Assembly: GCA_041441465.1 (NCBI GenBank) | Contig: JASDSY010000031.1 | Location: forward strand, 62,001 to 126,000 | Direction of reading: 5' to 3' | DNA length: 64,000 bases | DNA from: JASDSY01 sp041441465 | Lineage (GTDB): Bacteria > Muiribacteriota > UBA9980 | Shown: positions 1 to 9,300 of the stretch, in pieces | Layout: the number at the start of each line of letters is the position of its first letter | Numbering within the stretch: the stretch's first letter is position 1 | Notes under the pieces: model-generated | The model's database searches: none | Told to the model about the DNA's origin: nothing | The model's input: only the letters and a program-made list of their open reading frames with translations | Position numbers and translations under genes: made by a program

Positions 1-478
1 GAACATATACCATAAAAAGGTTGTTCGAACCTATTATAGTCTTTTCTCCTTCGCCGACAGCGACATTTACGTCGACATATTCGCGAAAGTGGTTATTATC
101 GCCTATTATCAAAAAAGATTTCTCGTTTTTATATTTTAAATCCTGCGGCCTGCTGCCGATTACCGCACCGGTAAAAAATTTGTTGCCGCTTCCTATGGTA
201 GTATTTCCTTCAACAACCGCATTATTGCCAAATTCATTATTATCGCCTATTAAGATTTGCGGCGAGCTATATGAATGAGAGCTACCGATTACAGTTCCAT
301 TAAAAAATTTATTGCCGTTTCCTATTTTAGTAACGCCTTCTATAACGGTATGGAACCCTATCTCGGTATTATCGCCAATCACGACATTTGAGCCAATATA
401 ACTATGCGGGCCTATCTTGCATTTTTTTCCTATAACAGCTCCCGGCTCTATTATTGCGGTTTTATGAATCATATCCAT
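1..478 (-). CDS. lpxA: UDP-N-acetylglucosamine acyltransferase LpxA, 3' end cut by window
   Basis: LpxA adds the hydroxyacyl chain to UDP-GlcNAc, the first step of lipid A synthesis in the cytoplasm. The visible 159 residues begin M-D-M-I-H-K-T-A and are a run of hexapeptide (left-handed beta-helix) repeats. They contain the family segment PQDLKYK (about 111-117) followed by IGDNNHFREY. The catalytic His region lies beyond the window edge. The ATG is 3 nt after the lpxC-fabZ stop, so the two are co-translated. Residues about 47-89 and 90-135 look like two copies of one module (TKIGNGNKFFNGTVIGS versus TTIGSGNKFFTGAVIGS). The PQDLKY segment therefore lies roughly 37-40 residues later than in E. 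coli LpxA. Identity is secure from motifs and context. Confidence 0.93.
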   Translation of the reverse strand, partial: MDMIHKTAIIEPGAVIGKKCKIGPHSYIGSNVVIGDNTEIGFHTVIEGVTKIGNGNKFFNGTVIGSSHSYSSPQILIGDNNEFGNNAVVEGNTTIGSGNKFFTGAVIGSRPQDLKYKNEKSFLIIGDNNHFREYVDVNVAVGEGEKTIIGSNNLFMVYV

Positions 479-481
479 TGC

Positions 482-1786
482 TTACTCCTCCGTATTCACA
501 GGTTTCGGCACATCAACTAGAGAAAACATAAGTTCGCCCTCGGCGACATGTTTATCTCCGACTCTAACTTTACCCGCTACTTTACCTATATTGCCCTTTA
601 TTTTTCCAACTTCGATTTCAAGCACCAGCATATCTCCCGGCATTACAGGTTTTCTGAAACGAAAATTATCTATACCAGTCAAGTAAGGAAGTTTACCGCG
701 ATATTCTTTTTTATTGAGCATTAAAACACCGGCCACCTGCGCCAGTGCTTCGACAATAAGAACTCCCGGCATTACAGGCTGAGCTGGAAAATGCCCGGTA
801 AAAAAATGCTCATTTATAGTGACATTTTTTATGCCTATAGCGCATTTGCCTTCACGTATTTCCAATATTTTATCAACCAGCAAAAACGGATAACGATGAG
901 GCAATATCTTTAAAATTTGCATTATATCAAGCGTTAATTTCGAACTTTTTTGTTCGATAATTTTTTGTTTTATGATTTTAGCCATATTGACATTAAGCGC
1001 GTGACCGGATTTAATCGCCACAAAATGACCTTTAATTTGAGTACCGGTCAAAAATAAATCTCCGACAAGATCGAGAATTTTATGACGCACAAATTCATCT
1101 TCGAATCTTAAAGAATCATTTAAGATTCCGTTGTCGCCGACCACAATAGCGTTTGTAAGGTCGCCGCCAAGGGCCAGGCCGTGTTTTCTTAATTCTTCAA
1201 CCTCGCGCATAAATCCGAAAGTACGCGCTGACATGATTTCTTTTTTAAAAGTTTCCTCGTTGATTACGAACTGAAGATATTGCGTACCTATGACAGGAGT
1301 ATCGTAATCAATCGTAAACGAAATCATGAATTTATCGCTCGGCAGAGCAATTAACTGCTTTGCTCCGTCCGAAATTTGTATAGGCTCCGTGATTGTATAT
1401 TGCTGAACCTTTTCATTTTGTTCGACAATGCCGGCTTCTTCTATGAGCTTAACGAAAGGCAAAGCCGACCCGTCAACAGCAGGAGGTTCTTTGGCGTTTA
1501 TATGTATCAAGACATTGCAAATTCCAAGACCGGCAAGAGCGCAAAGAACATGTTCCACCGTATGTACTTTATATTCGCCAACGCCGATTGTCGTTCCGCG
1601 AAACACGTCATTCACGTTTTCTATGCTTGCCACAATCCTCGGCTGTTCTGCAACATCGGTACGCACGAATACAACACCATGATTTACAGGCGCCGGTAAA
1701 AGCGTTATTTTAACGTTAAGTCCGGTATGAAGGCCTATCCCTTCATAGCTTACTTCTTTTCCTATTGTTCTCTGGTATTGATACAT
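482..1786 (-). CDS. lpxC-fabZ: Bifunctional LpxC deacetylase / FabZ dehydratase fusion
   Basis: Residues 1-285 are LpxC, the zinc UDP-3-O-acyl-GlcNAc deacetylase that commits lipid A synthesis. Zinc ligand candidates are H79 (VHTVEH), H235 and D239 (RHKILDLVGDL), with H262 in SGHALN. Residues about 286-434 are FabZ, the 3-hydroxyacyl-ACP dehydratase, with catalytic H332 (FFTGHFP) and E346 (VLIVEALAQ). The two are a single open frame with a short linker. Such fusions are known in Bacteroidetes and some other diderm phyla. I chose the ATG at 1786 because an AAAGGA Shine-Dalgarno lies 8 nt upstream and the protein then starts MYQYQRTIGKEVSYEGIG like the family. A longer frame from 1828 would overlap the preceding gene and has no ribosome site. 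Confidence 0.95.
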   Translation of the reverse strand: MYQYQRTIGKEVSYEGIGLHTGLNVKITLLPAPVNHGVVFVRTDVAEQPRIVASIENVNDVFRGTTIGVGEYKVHTVEHVLCALAGLGICNVLIHINAKEPPAVDGSALPFVKLIEEAGIVEQNEKVQQYTITEPIQISDGAKQLIALPSDKFMISFTIDYDTPVIGTQYLQFVINEETFKKEIMSARTFGFMREVEELRKHGLALGGDLTNAIVVGDNGILNDSLRFEDEFVRHKILDLVGDLFLTGTQIKGHFVAIKSGHALNVNMAKIIKQKIIEQKSSKLTLDIMQILKILPHRYPFLLVDKILEIREGKCAIGIKNVTINEHFFTGHFPAQPVMPGVLIVEALAQVAGVLMLNKKEYRGKLPYLTGIDNFRFRKPVMPGDMLVLEIEVGKIKGNIGKVAGKVRVGDKHVAEGELMFSLVDVPKPVNTEE

Positions 1787-1817
1787 TTCAAAATCCTTTC
1801 GATTAATCATTCTATAA

Positions 1818-2561
1818 TTAAAATCCAATATTGTAATTTACATTAAAAATTCTTTTTCTTTCAAGGTTATTTTTATTTTTTAAATCGAGTAAATCATAAT
1901 CTATCGTCAAAGCAGGCAGCGGCCTGAATCTCACGCCGCCGTTCATGATTCCGTTCTGCCCTTCGGTCATTACGGAAAACATCGGAAAAAACGAATATTC
2001 CAATCCCCAGAATGTTTTAGAATTATTGGAATTTATATCATTAACCGCATCGGTAATAGTCCTGTAATTTATAAGCTTGGTCGCATCTTTAAGCCCGCCG
2101 CTGTTAATATATCCGATATGCGCGGTAACTCCGAATGAATCTACATACTTTGAAACAACTATATAATTTGTTTGAGAAACGGCCGAACTTTTGTAGTTAT
2201 AGGCCCCGACGGCTATCTGCGGAGTATATTGATCTTCTTCAAGCACCGGCACTTTTAAATTATAAGAAGAAACGCTCTGGTCTTTTTCACGAATATAACC
2301 AAATTCAACCGCATTATTGAAAAAAGAAGTATTCAATTTATAAAAACCTGATTTTCCGATTGAGTGATACCCAATTTTAGTGCCGTTAACATAAGCGGAA
2401 GGAATATTGACAAGTCCGGTAGGGCCATTTAAGCTTGAATCGGCATAAACATAAGATAATTTACAAATTAAAAATAAAAAAACAAAAACGAATGCCATCG
2501 TTTTTAATCTATACAAATGCCATTGTTTTCTTACATCTGAATTTAATGATATGTTTAACAT
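1818..2561 (-). CDS. YjbH-like exported outer-membrane beta-strand protein
   Basis: This is a 247-residue protein with a hydrophobic segment (MAFVFVFLFLICKLSYVYA, about 22-40) that reads as a signal peptide. It is followed by NGPTGLVNIPSAYVNGTKIGYH, whose PTGL-N-IPSA core resembles the start of YjbH/YbjH-type outer-membrane proteins linked to envelope polysaccharide. The rest alternates polar and hydrophobic residues like beta-barrel strands. No lipobox Cys is seen. It sits between lpxD (27 nt gap) and lpxC-fabZ, and its end overlaps the longest possible lpxC frame. Neither the ATG at 2561 nor the one at 2498 has a good Shine-Dalgarno; starting at 2498 gives a cleaner signal peptide. The function in the lipid A operon is not known to me; the family call is tentative. 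Confidence 0.6.
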   Translation of the reverse strand: MLNISLNSDVRKQWHLYRLKTMAFVFVFLFLICKLSYVYADSSLNGPTGLVNIPSAYVNGTKIGYHSIGKSGFYKLNTSFFNNAVEFGYIREKDQSVSSYNLKVPVLEEDQYTPQIAVGAYNYKSSAVSQTNYIVVSKYVDSFGVTAHIGYINSGGLKDATKLINYRTITDAVNDINSNNSKTFWGLEYSFFPMFSVMTEGQNGIMNGGVRFRPLPALTIDYDLLDLKNKNNLERKRIFNVNYNIGF

Positions 2562-2588
2562 TTTACAAAAGCAATCGCTTTTAATTGT

Positions 2589-3647
2589 TTATTCCTCACT
2601 TTGTAAAAATTGTTTTTTAAGTTCATTGACTGTTTTTATAATTGACGGCAATTTTTTCATAGCCGCCTTTATTTTCATTTCTTCGTTATGAGGTTTAGCC
2701 GGAAAGCCCGAAACAAACGATTTTGGTTTAACATCGCTTGTTACAACGGATCTGGCGGCAATTACCGTTCCGGCGCCTATTGAAATATGGCCTACAATTC
2801 CGCTCTGGCCGGCAATTACAACGTCATCGCCAACGTCAACCGAGCCGGATATACCGACTTGTGCCACTATCAAAACATTTTTCCCGATTTGAACATTATG
2901 CGCTATATGAACAAGATTATCAATTTTAGTGCCGCCGCCGATTTTTGTCGAACCGATAGTAGCCCTGTCGCATGTGACATTAGCACCCATTTCAACGTCA
3001 TTTTCAATTATTACATTGCCGACTTGCGGCGTTTTATAATAAGAAGCGCCATTTCTTACGAAACCGTAACCGTCGGCGCCGATTACAGTCCCGGCATGAA
3101 GTATGCAGCGCTCGCCGACTGCGCAATTTTCACGAATTGAAACGTTCGAATAAATCCAGGTGTCATTGCCGATCTTTACATTCTCGCCTATAAACACGTT
3201 TGGATATAACACGCAATTATCGCCGATTTCAGCATTCTCGCCTATAAACACGCCGGGATAAATACTGATATTTTTTCCCACCTTAGCGCTTGCCGCAATA
3301 AATGCCTGCGGCGATACAAAACTTTTCTGCTCTTTTTTAGGATAAAAAAACTCAAGGACACGTGCGAATGTGTAGTATGGATTTTTTGATATTATGTAAG
3401 GTACTTTTACGTCAACTTCCTTGACATCAGGCGATATTATTACCGCCGACGCTTTTGAAACATCAAGAAATTTAATATATTTTGGTTTAACCGCAAAAGT
3501 GATATCGCCGGCGGCCGCTTCATTAATACCGGCCACGCCGGATATTAATATAGAACCATTGCCATAATATTTTTCACCAAGATATTCACTTAATTTCTCT
3601 AATGTTACAGTCTTTGCAAATTTTTCATACATCATACAAACTGGCAC
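2589..3647 (-). CDS. lpxD: UDP-3-O-acylglucosamine N-acyltransferase LpxD
   Basis: LpxD adds the second, N-linked acyl chain to UDP-3-O-acyl-GlcN. The 352-residue product has the N-terminal uridine-binding domain (ITFAVKPKYIKFLDVSKA, about 49-66). A long hexapeptide-repeat helix covers about 110-320 (IGENAEIGDN, IGENVKIGND), with the conserved IDNLVHIAHNVQIG segment; the IAH histidine near 250 is the expected catalytic base. A C-terminal helix (AMKKLPSIIKTVNELKK) ends the trimer-forming region. The longest frame starts with GTG at 3647. Two ATGs follow at 3635 and 3632 and are plausible alternatives because the upstream GGGTAGC is a weak ribosome site. It follows ompH and precedes the YjbH-like gene, a classic lpx/bam neighbourhood. 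Confidence 0.95.
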   Translation of the reverse strand: MPVCMMYEKFAKTVTLEKLSEYLGEKYYGNGSILISGVAGINEAAAGDITFAVKPKYIKFLDVSKASAVIISPDVKEVDVKVPYIISKNPYYTFARVLEFFYPKKEQKSFVSPQAFIAASAKVGKNISIYPGVFIGENAEIGDNCVLYPNVFIGENVKIGNDTWIYSNVSIRENCAVGERCILHAGTVIGADGYGFVRNGASYYKTPQVGNVIIENDVEMGANVTCDRATIGSTKIGGGTKIDNLVHIAHNVQIGKNVLIVAQVGISGSVDVGDDVVIAGQSGIVGHISIGAGTVIAARSVVTSDVKPKSFVSGFPAKPHNEEMKIKAAMKKLPSIIKTVNELKKQFLQSEE

Positions 3648-3724
3648 GCTACCCGTCGTAAAAATTTAATCAAAACTGGCATAGATTAAACCTCCATGCC
3701 AGTTAAGATTTATAGTCTTATGAA

Positions 3725-4267
3725 TTATTCCTCTGTCGTTTTCTTAGGAGCTGTTTTGCCGCCGTTTAATTTTTCGATAACTTTTTCAGTTATATCAACG
3801 CCGCCGACAAATACGATTCCTTTTTCAATAACCAATTCAAGTTTTTCAGCAGCAGCTATTGATTCGATAGCTTTTAAAATTTCATTTTCTAAATCTTTAT
3901 AAGCTTTTCCCTGTTTTTCACGAAGCTGATTTGAATATTTCTGGAAAGTTTCCTGTAAAACTGTAAGATCTTTATTTAAGTCTTCAGCAATTTTTTTCTT
4001 TTCAGCGTCTTTCATTTTACTAACCTGTTTTTCAGCTTTTTCTTTTTTTGCTCTAATTTTTTCCTGTTCAGCGTCAAGTTTTTCCTGAAGCTCATCTTTA
4101 GCCTTCTGAAGGTTATCATTCATTGATTCCGCTTTTTTGAAATCATTTAATACTTTCTGCATGTTAACTACGCCGACTTTGTCAAGAGCCTGAGCCGTAA
4201 CAGCGCTGCCGCCCATAAACACCATTGCCAACATTAAAACTAAAACTGAAACATAAACCCTTTTCAT
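3725..4267 (-). CDS. ompH: Periplasmic OmpH/Skp-family chaperone
   Basis: Skp/OmpH chaperones hold unfolded outer-membrane proteins in the periplasm on the way to BamA. The 180-residue product has a signal peptide (MKRVYVSVLVLMLAMVFMGG to about residue 26). A mature start VGVVNMQKVLNDFKKAE follows, as in Skp, then a long Lys/Glu/Ala-rich coiled coil (about 50-130) and a C-terminal segment (IEKGIVFVGGVDITEKVIE). I chose ATG 4267: GGAGG lies 11 nt upstream, and the earlier ATG at 4285 is inside that ribosome site and would add MEVFFI before the signal peptide. It lies directly downstream of bamA, separated by a strong hairpin. Confidence 0.92.
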   Translation of the reverse strand: MKRVYVSVLVLMLAMVFMGGSAVTAQALDKVGVVNMQKVLNDFKKAESMNDNLQKAKDELQEKLDAEQEKIRAKKEKAEKQVSKMKDAEKKKIAEDLNKDLTVLQETFQKYSNQLREKQGKAYKDLENEILKAIESIAAAEKLELVIEKGIVFVGGVDITEKVIEKLNGGKTAPKKTTEE

Positions 4268-4335
4268 AATAAAAAAAACCTCCATAATTACTTTAAATTG
4301 CTTTGTTTTATTTTTTTATTGTTTTCATACCGTTC

Positions 4336-4359
4336 AGGCGAGGACTTTTATCCTCGCCT
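4336..4359 (-). promoter_or_regulatory. Intercistronic 9-bp GC-rich hairpin between bamA and ompH
   Basis: A perfect inverted repeat AGGCGAGGA / TCCTCGCCT with a 6-nt loop lies between the bamA stop and ompH. On the minus-strand transcript it is followed by GAACGG rather than a T-run, so it is not a clean intrinsic terminator. A role in RNA processing or in boosting ompH relative to bamA is inference. Confidence 0.5.
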
Positions 4360-4410
4360 TTTATTTAATAAATCCTATAATTAACCAGTCAAACTAAAAA
4401 CAGTGAGTTT

Positions 4411-6228
4411 TTAAAACATTCTGCCCATACTGAAGTATGCTTTGCCGCTTCTATCTTTACCTTTACCATAATCAATACGGATCGGACCGATAGGAGTCGT
4501 GAAGTTAAATCCAATACCATAACCGCGTTTGAGGTCATAATCAGATTTTACATTACTTGCAGCGAGCGAATCTGAATCCCAGGCATCGCCTATATCATAA
4601 AATAAGCAGCCTTCAAAGTTTTTAGTAATCTTATGCCTGAATTCAAGGTTACCTACAAGCATTTTCTTACCGATAAATTCGCGCCATTCGTAACCGCGGA
4701 CCGTATAAACGCCGCCTACACCGTATTCTTCGTATAACGGCAATGTTCCGTCATTAAGATTGATCATACCGCCCTGTAATCTGAGAGCGATTACATTTTT
4801 ATTGTCATTTTCTTTTAAAGACTGGTATTTTCTTAAAGTAAGCCTGTATTTGCTAAATGAATCAGGTCCCCTCAAGAAGCCGCCTGTCGAATCAATGTTG
4901 ATTGCGTGGAATGTACCGCGCGACGGATCAAACACGTTATTTCTTGTATCACGGCCAAGGTATCCGCTCAATGTCTGATAATGCCCTTCACGCACGTAAT
5001 TATTGTTAAGAGCCTGTCTTATAGTATCAGCATCGGTCAGGCTTACATTTTCATCGCGGAATGTTATTGAGCCTTCTACGATTTCAGAAAACGGTTTGCC
5101 TACGCTTAAATCAAAACCTTTTCTTGTTTCGGTATAATCGATCGGATTAAGATTTGTCCTGTAATATTTTTGCGTCGTTCTTGTGTTATAAACATTACCG
5201 CCGACCGAAAGGCGCTTGCCGTTAAACCATGGTTCTAGAAAACCGGCTTCATATGTTCTGGTTCCGCCGAATTCAAATTTGGCATTAACAGTCTGGCCTT
5301 TACCGCGCCAGTTTTTCTGAGCCACTTCAAATATGCCGACAAAACCGTTAGCGGAGCTGTAACCGCCGCCGATCGTTATAGTTCCGGTTTTTTGTTCTTT
5401 AACTTCGATTATGAATTCAACTTTGCCAGGCTCCGAACCGGCTTCGCAGCGCGGCTTTACTTCTGAAAAGTAACCTAAGTTGAATATTTTCTGAAGGCTT
5501 TTTGAAACTTTTTTATCATCATAAACTTCGCCTTCTTTAAATTTAAGCTCACGTAATATTACGCGTTCGCGAGTTTTATCGTTACCAAGCACTTTAATTT
5601 TCTCAATGCGGTTTTCTTCAACCAATATAGTAAGGGTTTCACCGTCAAACTGTACGTCGCGAACACGGTTCATGACATAACCGGCTTCATCGAATATTCT
5701 TTGAATCGAACGAACGTCAGAACCGACAGATGCGGTATTAAATACCTGCCCTGCTTTTGTCTGCATAGCCCTTATTATTTTGTCTTCGGAAATAAGCGTG
5801 TTGCCTTTTACTTTGATTTTCTGTACGACTGGATTTTCAGTGACTTTAAAAATAACTTTTTTACCGTCTTTATGATCAAACACATCGACGCCTATATCTT
5901 GAGTAAAATATCCAAGGTTAAAAACCCTTTTCATATTTTCTTCAATCAGGGCCTCGCTGATTTCATCGCCCGGTTTCATTGTAAGCGAAAGCATTACAAC
6001 TGACGGATTTACACTGTGACAGCCGGTAACATCGATGGCCGATATTTTACCAATCCTGTCATTTTTAACCTTCTTGGCTTTTGAAGTTTCTTTTTCTTCA
6101 GTGATTTTTGTTTTAGCCTGCTTTTTGGCTTTTTTGGCGTCCTTAGCGTAAATAGCGGATATAAAAGGAGATGATAATAAATGTACGCATAAAATAGCAA
6201 AAAATAATGCCACAAGTGCTTTTCTCAT
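4411..6228 (-). CDS. bamA: Outer membrane protein assembly factor BamA (three POTRA domains)
   Basis: BamA is the outer-membrane insertase for beta-barrel proteins. The 605-residue product has a signal peptide (1-28) and a Lys-rich linker (about 30-55). Three POTRA-like repeats follow (about 58-135, 136-206, 207-283; note IDVTGCHSVNPSVVML, KIKVKGNTLISEDKIIRAM and KIKVLGNDKTRERVILREL). The 16-strand barrel includes the hallmark VRGY (about residue 510) and a C-terminal Phe. E. coli BamA has five POTRAs, so this is a short form, as in many deep-branching diderms. GGGGG upstream of the ATG serves as ribosome site. A separate consensus promoter lies upstream (6281-6310), so bamA and the genes downstream need not depend on the mla/tamB transcript. 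Confidence 0.95.
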   Translation of the reverse strand: MRKALVALFFAILCVHLLSSPFISAIYAKDAKKAKKQAKTKITEEKETSKAKKVKNDRIGKISAIDVTGCHSVNPSVVMLSLTMKPGDEISEALIEENMKRVFNLGYFTQDIGVDVFDHKDGKKVIFKVTENPVVQKIKVKGNTLISEDKIIRAMQTKAGQVFNTASVGSDVRSIQRIFDEAGYVMNRVRDVQFDGETLTILVEENRIEKIKVLGNDKTRERVILRELKFKEGEVYDDKKVSKSLQKIFNLGYFSEVKPRCEAGSEPGKVEFIIEVKEQKTGTITIGGGYSSANGFVGIFEVAQKNWRGKGQTVNAKFEFGGTRTYEAGFLEPWFNGKRLSVGGNVYNTRTTQKYYRTNLNPIDYTETRKGFDLSVGKPFSEIVEGSITFRDENVSLTDADTIRQALNNNYVREGHYQTLSGYLGRDTRNNVFDPSRGTFHAINIDSTGGFLRGPDSFSKYRLTLRKYQSLKENDNKNVIALRLQGGMINLNDGTLPLYEEYGVGGVYTVRGYEWREFIGKKMLVGNLEFRHKITKNFEGCLFYDIGDAWDSDSLAASNVKSDYDLKRGYGIGFNFTTPIGPIRIDYGKGKDRSGKAYFSMGRMF

Positions 6229-6280
6229 GATTTAACCCCCAAATAAATATAACACGCCCTGTTTTTTTAAAGTATGAGTT

Positions 6281-6310
6281 ATTATATTATATACCCACTA
6301 ACTTTGTCAA
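6281..6310 (-). promoter_or_regulatory. Sigma-70-type promoter for bamA-ompH-lpx genes
   Basis: On the minus strand TTGACA (6305-6310) is followed after 18 nt by TATAAT (6281-6286), upstream of bamA in the 123-nt gap after the tamB-like gene. Both boxes match consensus exactly. Confidence 0.7.
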
Positions 6311-6351
6311 ATATTTTTTTTAGACGTGTTAAAGTAACTATAATTTTTTAT

Positions 6352-9300
6352 TTAAAATGGAATACCATACTTTGCCCCTACATTATATTCCAGGCTCTGA
6401 TTTACTTTGCCGTCGATATAGAACTGTTCCTTTACTTTATATTCCATACCTATGCTGTCATCTTTAGAAGAATTCAAATTTTTACTATAACTTAAATAAA
6501 GTGTAGGGTCAACATACTTTCCTATTTTTACCTGTATATCGGCAAGCGAATTAAAATTCATTATACCATTTTTAGAATTAGTTTCCGACTCACTGCCGGT
6601 CAGGCCTCCTCCGATGCCGCTGTTACCGTCAAGAGACGTTCCGCTTTTTTTATTTGACGAATAATATTTTTCACTGCCAACATAAGAATTTATCCTGACC
6701 TCATCAAGATTTAATTTTTTTTCTAATGAAGTTCCAATTTTCTGGTATATGACATCTTGAAACTGGGTGTTGATAGCATCAATAACTTTATTCGAGGTGA
6801 TTTCATCGTTATAATCTTTAGCCTGAGCTGAAAGGCCTGTAGGTTTAATGCCGTACATTAGCATATATATGGCGTCCTGGGAAAGTTCAGGATTTGAAGT
6901 AAGGTTTGACGTCATTTTGTTATCACTGCCATTTATATTGAGATATATATCAAATTCCCTTATCCTATATGACGCGCTTATGCTCATGGCGACTTCTATT
7001 GAAGTTTTTTCGCCTCTATTTGACGCATTTTTAACGCTTGACTGCGTTAAAGCTTTATACGGGTCAGCCGAAGTTAAGTTATTCATCAATTTATAGCTAT
7101 AATTATTCTTATTCTGACCTTTAGCGCCTGACAATTTTTTTTCAAACGCGCTGCCATTGTTCAATCCTTGATTTATGTTATCAACTTTCTGAAGAGTCGA
7201 AAGTGAAAACGAAGATGAAGTTATATTGAAAACCTTTCCAAAATAATTTATCTTTCCGCGGTTGCCTTCGAGCTTTCCTGAAATCAAAGGCTGTTTCGCA
7301 TCGCCGTTAATATCTATTTCGCCTTCCACTAAAGCTTGCAGGTCCTTATTAAATATATAGTTCGAACCTGAAAATTTGACGTTAATATCCAATAAAGCGT
7401 TTAGTCCTGAGTGTTTTGAATTATCTTTAACGATGGATTTCAACTCATCGACATCTATTCTTGCATCTGATACTAAGCAATTTGTACTAATTTTGATTTT
7501 CCCGTCTGCAAATGAAAGTTTAGATTTAATATTTAAATTCCCTGAAATAGAATTTTTCCGGCCGAATATTTTTTCAAGTAAATCGCCGAGTAAGACATTT
7601 TGATTATAAAATTCTAAAAGTCCGCTCGAATGCTCAGTGTCAAAATACGCCGATGCTTTATATGTTCTGCCATTCAAAGAATAATTAAGGAGTTTCGACC
7701 TATAAATCAATGGATTCTTAGCATCGGCTGCAAAAATTCCCGAAACGTCAAAATTATTTTTATGTTTAACCGAAATATCGAATTCATTGGAAACAACGTC
7801 TGAATTTTTACAGCCAAGTTGACCGTTAACAGTTAAATTTGAGATTTCTGAAATAAACGATATTTTTTTTGGATCCAGCGTCAAAACATCATGATAGAAA
7901 TATCCAATAAAGGGCATTAATTCGAAGAATTCACAAATTTTAAACGAATAATTAATATTTGCTGAATCGATTATTCCGTTTTTTGAAAATACTATACCGC
8001 CGGCTATTTTAAGAAAATTATAATTTTCGTTATCTTTCTTCGTATTTTTCTTATCATTTGATTTCAAATATTTTGATTTAGCTTTAATGCAGCCGGCTAT
8101 TTCGTCGACAGAGTCAGTCGATGATTTTACTTGATAAACCGAAGCCCTGGCCGGAGTTTTTAACTCGATATTTCTTATATTGACAGAATTGACAGACATA
8201 TTTTTTACAACAACCGACAGATCGCCTAAAAGATTAAACCCGGCCGCTATAAAATCAGGTTTTTCAATTTTAATATCGATATTGCCGCCGCTTATAAAAG
8301 TAAATATACTGCCTGAAATATTTACCTTTGAGCTTTCGCAGAAACGAGTTAAAATATTTTGATATTTGACATTATTTATCAGTACGGGGTTTATCGATAA
8401 TAAGCCGGCTGCGCCGAAAATATTTTTACTTATGTTAAAATTTATAATGCCGCTGAACTCAAACAAATCTTTTTTGATTATAACATTTTGAAATTTAAGC
8501 TCAGTAAGCGAATTTTTAAAATTAGGAATCTCAAATTTAAACGATAAATGATTATTCTTTTGATTATGTTCAGTCATAAATGATAAATATTTTCCATTTT
8601 CTTCTGTTTTTATGGAAATGGATTTAAAATTAAGCATTGAAATGAAATGCCTGGATATAATATCAGCATTTTGCGGAATTATATTTATATTTGCTATAAA
8701 TTCATTGTTTTTTAATTCATATAAGCCTTTTATATTTAAAAATGATAAAGGTGACAATTCAAAATTAATTTTATCCAGCCCGATATTTACTTTTCCAAAA
8801 TCGGAATGGAAAACTATCATATCAATATCTCTGGAGTTTGAGATTTCAATTTCAACGGTTTTATTATCAAATTTAAAAATATTTATATTTTTTATATTTT
8901 TAACTATACCGTTAGATTGCAGTGTGTTAAGCAAGGTTTGAAATGTCGACTCAAGTTTTAGATTATAATTTATATCGTTTTTATTTAGCCAGGCGTTAAG
9001 CTCGCCTTCGACAAAATTACGCGTCCTGCCGGCAGTCCTGTCGTTAAAAAGCGATATAAACCTTGCGGAAATGCCATTTTTTAAAAATGAGCCGGATATT
9101 TCAAGGTCGAGGTTTTTATTTAATAACGGCGCAAACCAAGATTTTTTCAGATTAGAAATTAATGAATTAACCTGATAATTGGAAATCGAAGAAATATAAT
9201 TCAAGAATTCAGCCGGATTAAAACCATTCGCGGTAAAGCAAAACTTATTGTCAAAAAAACTTCCGGAAAGTTCGACTTCTCTGCAAGATGAGTTTTTCAA

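Noticed and set aside
1376..1699. Plus-strand open frames over the minus-strand envelope genes
   Set aside because: They are antisense shadows of lpxC-fabZ, lpxD and others, without ribosome sites or recognisable domains.
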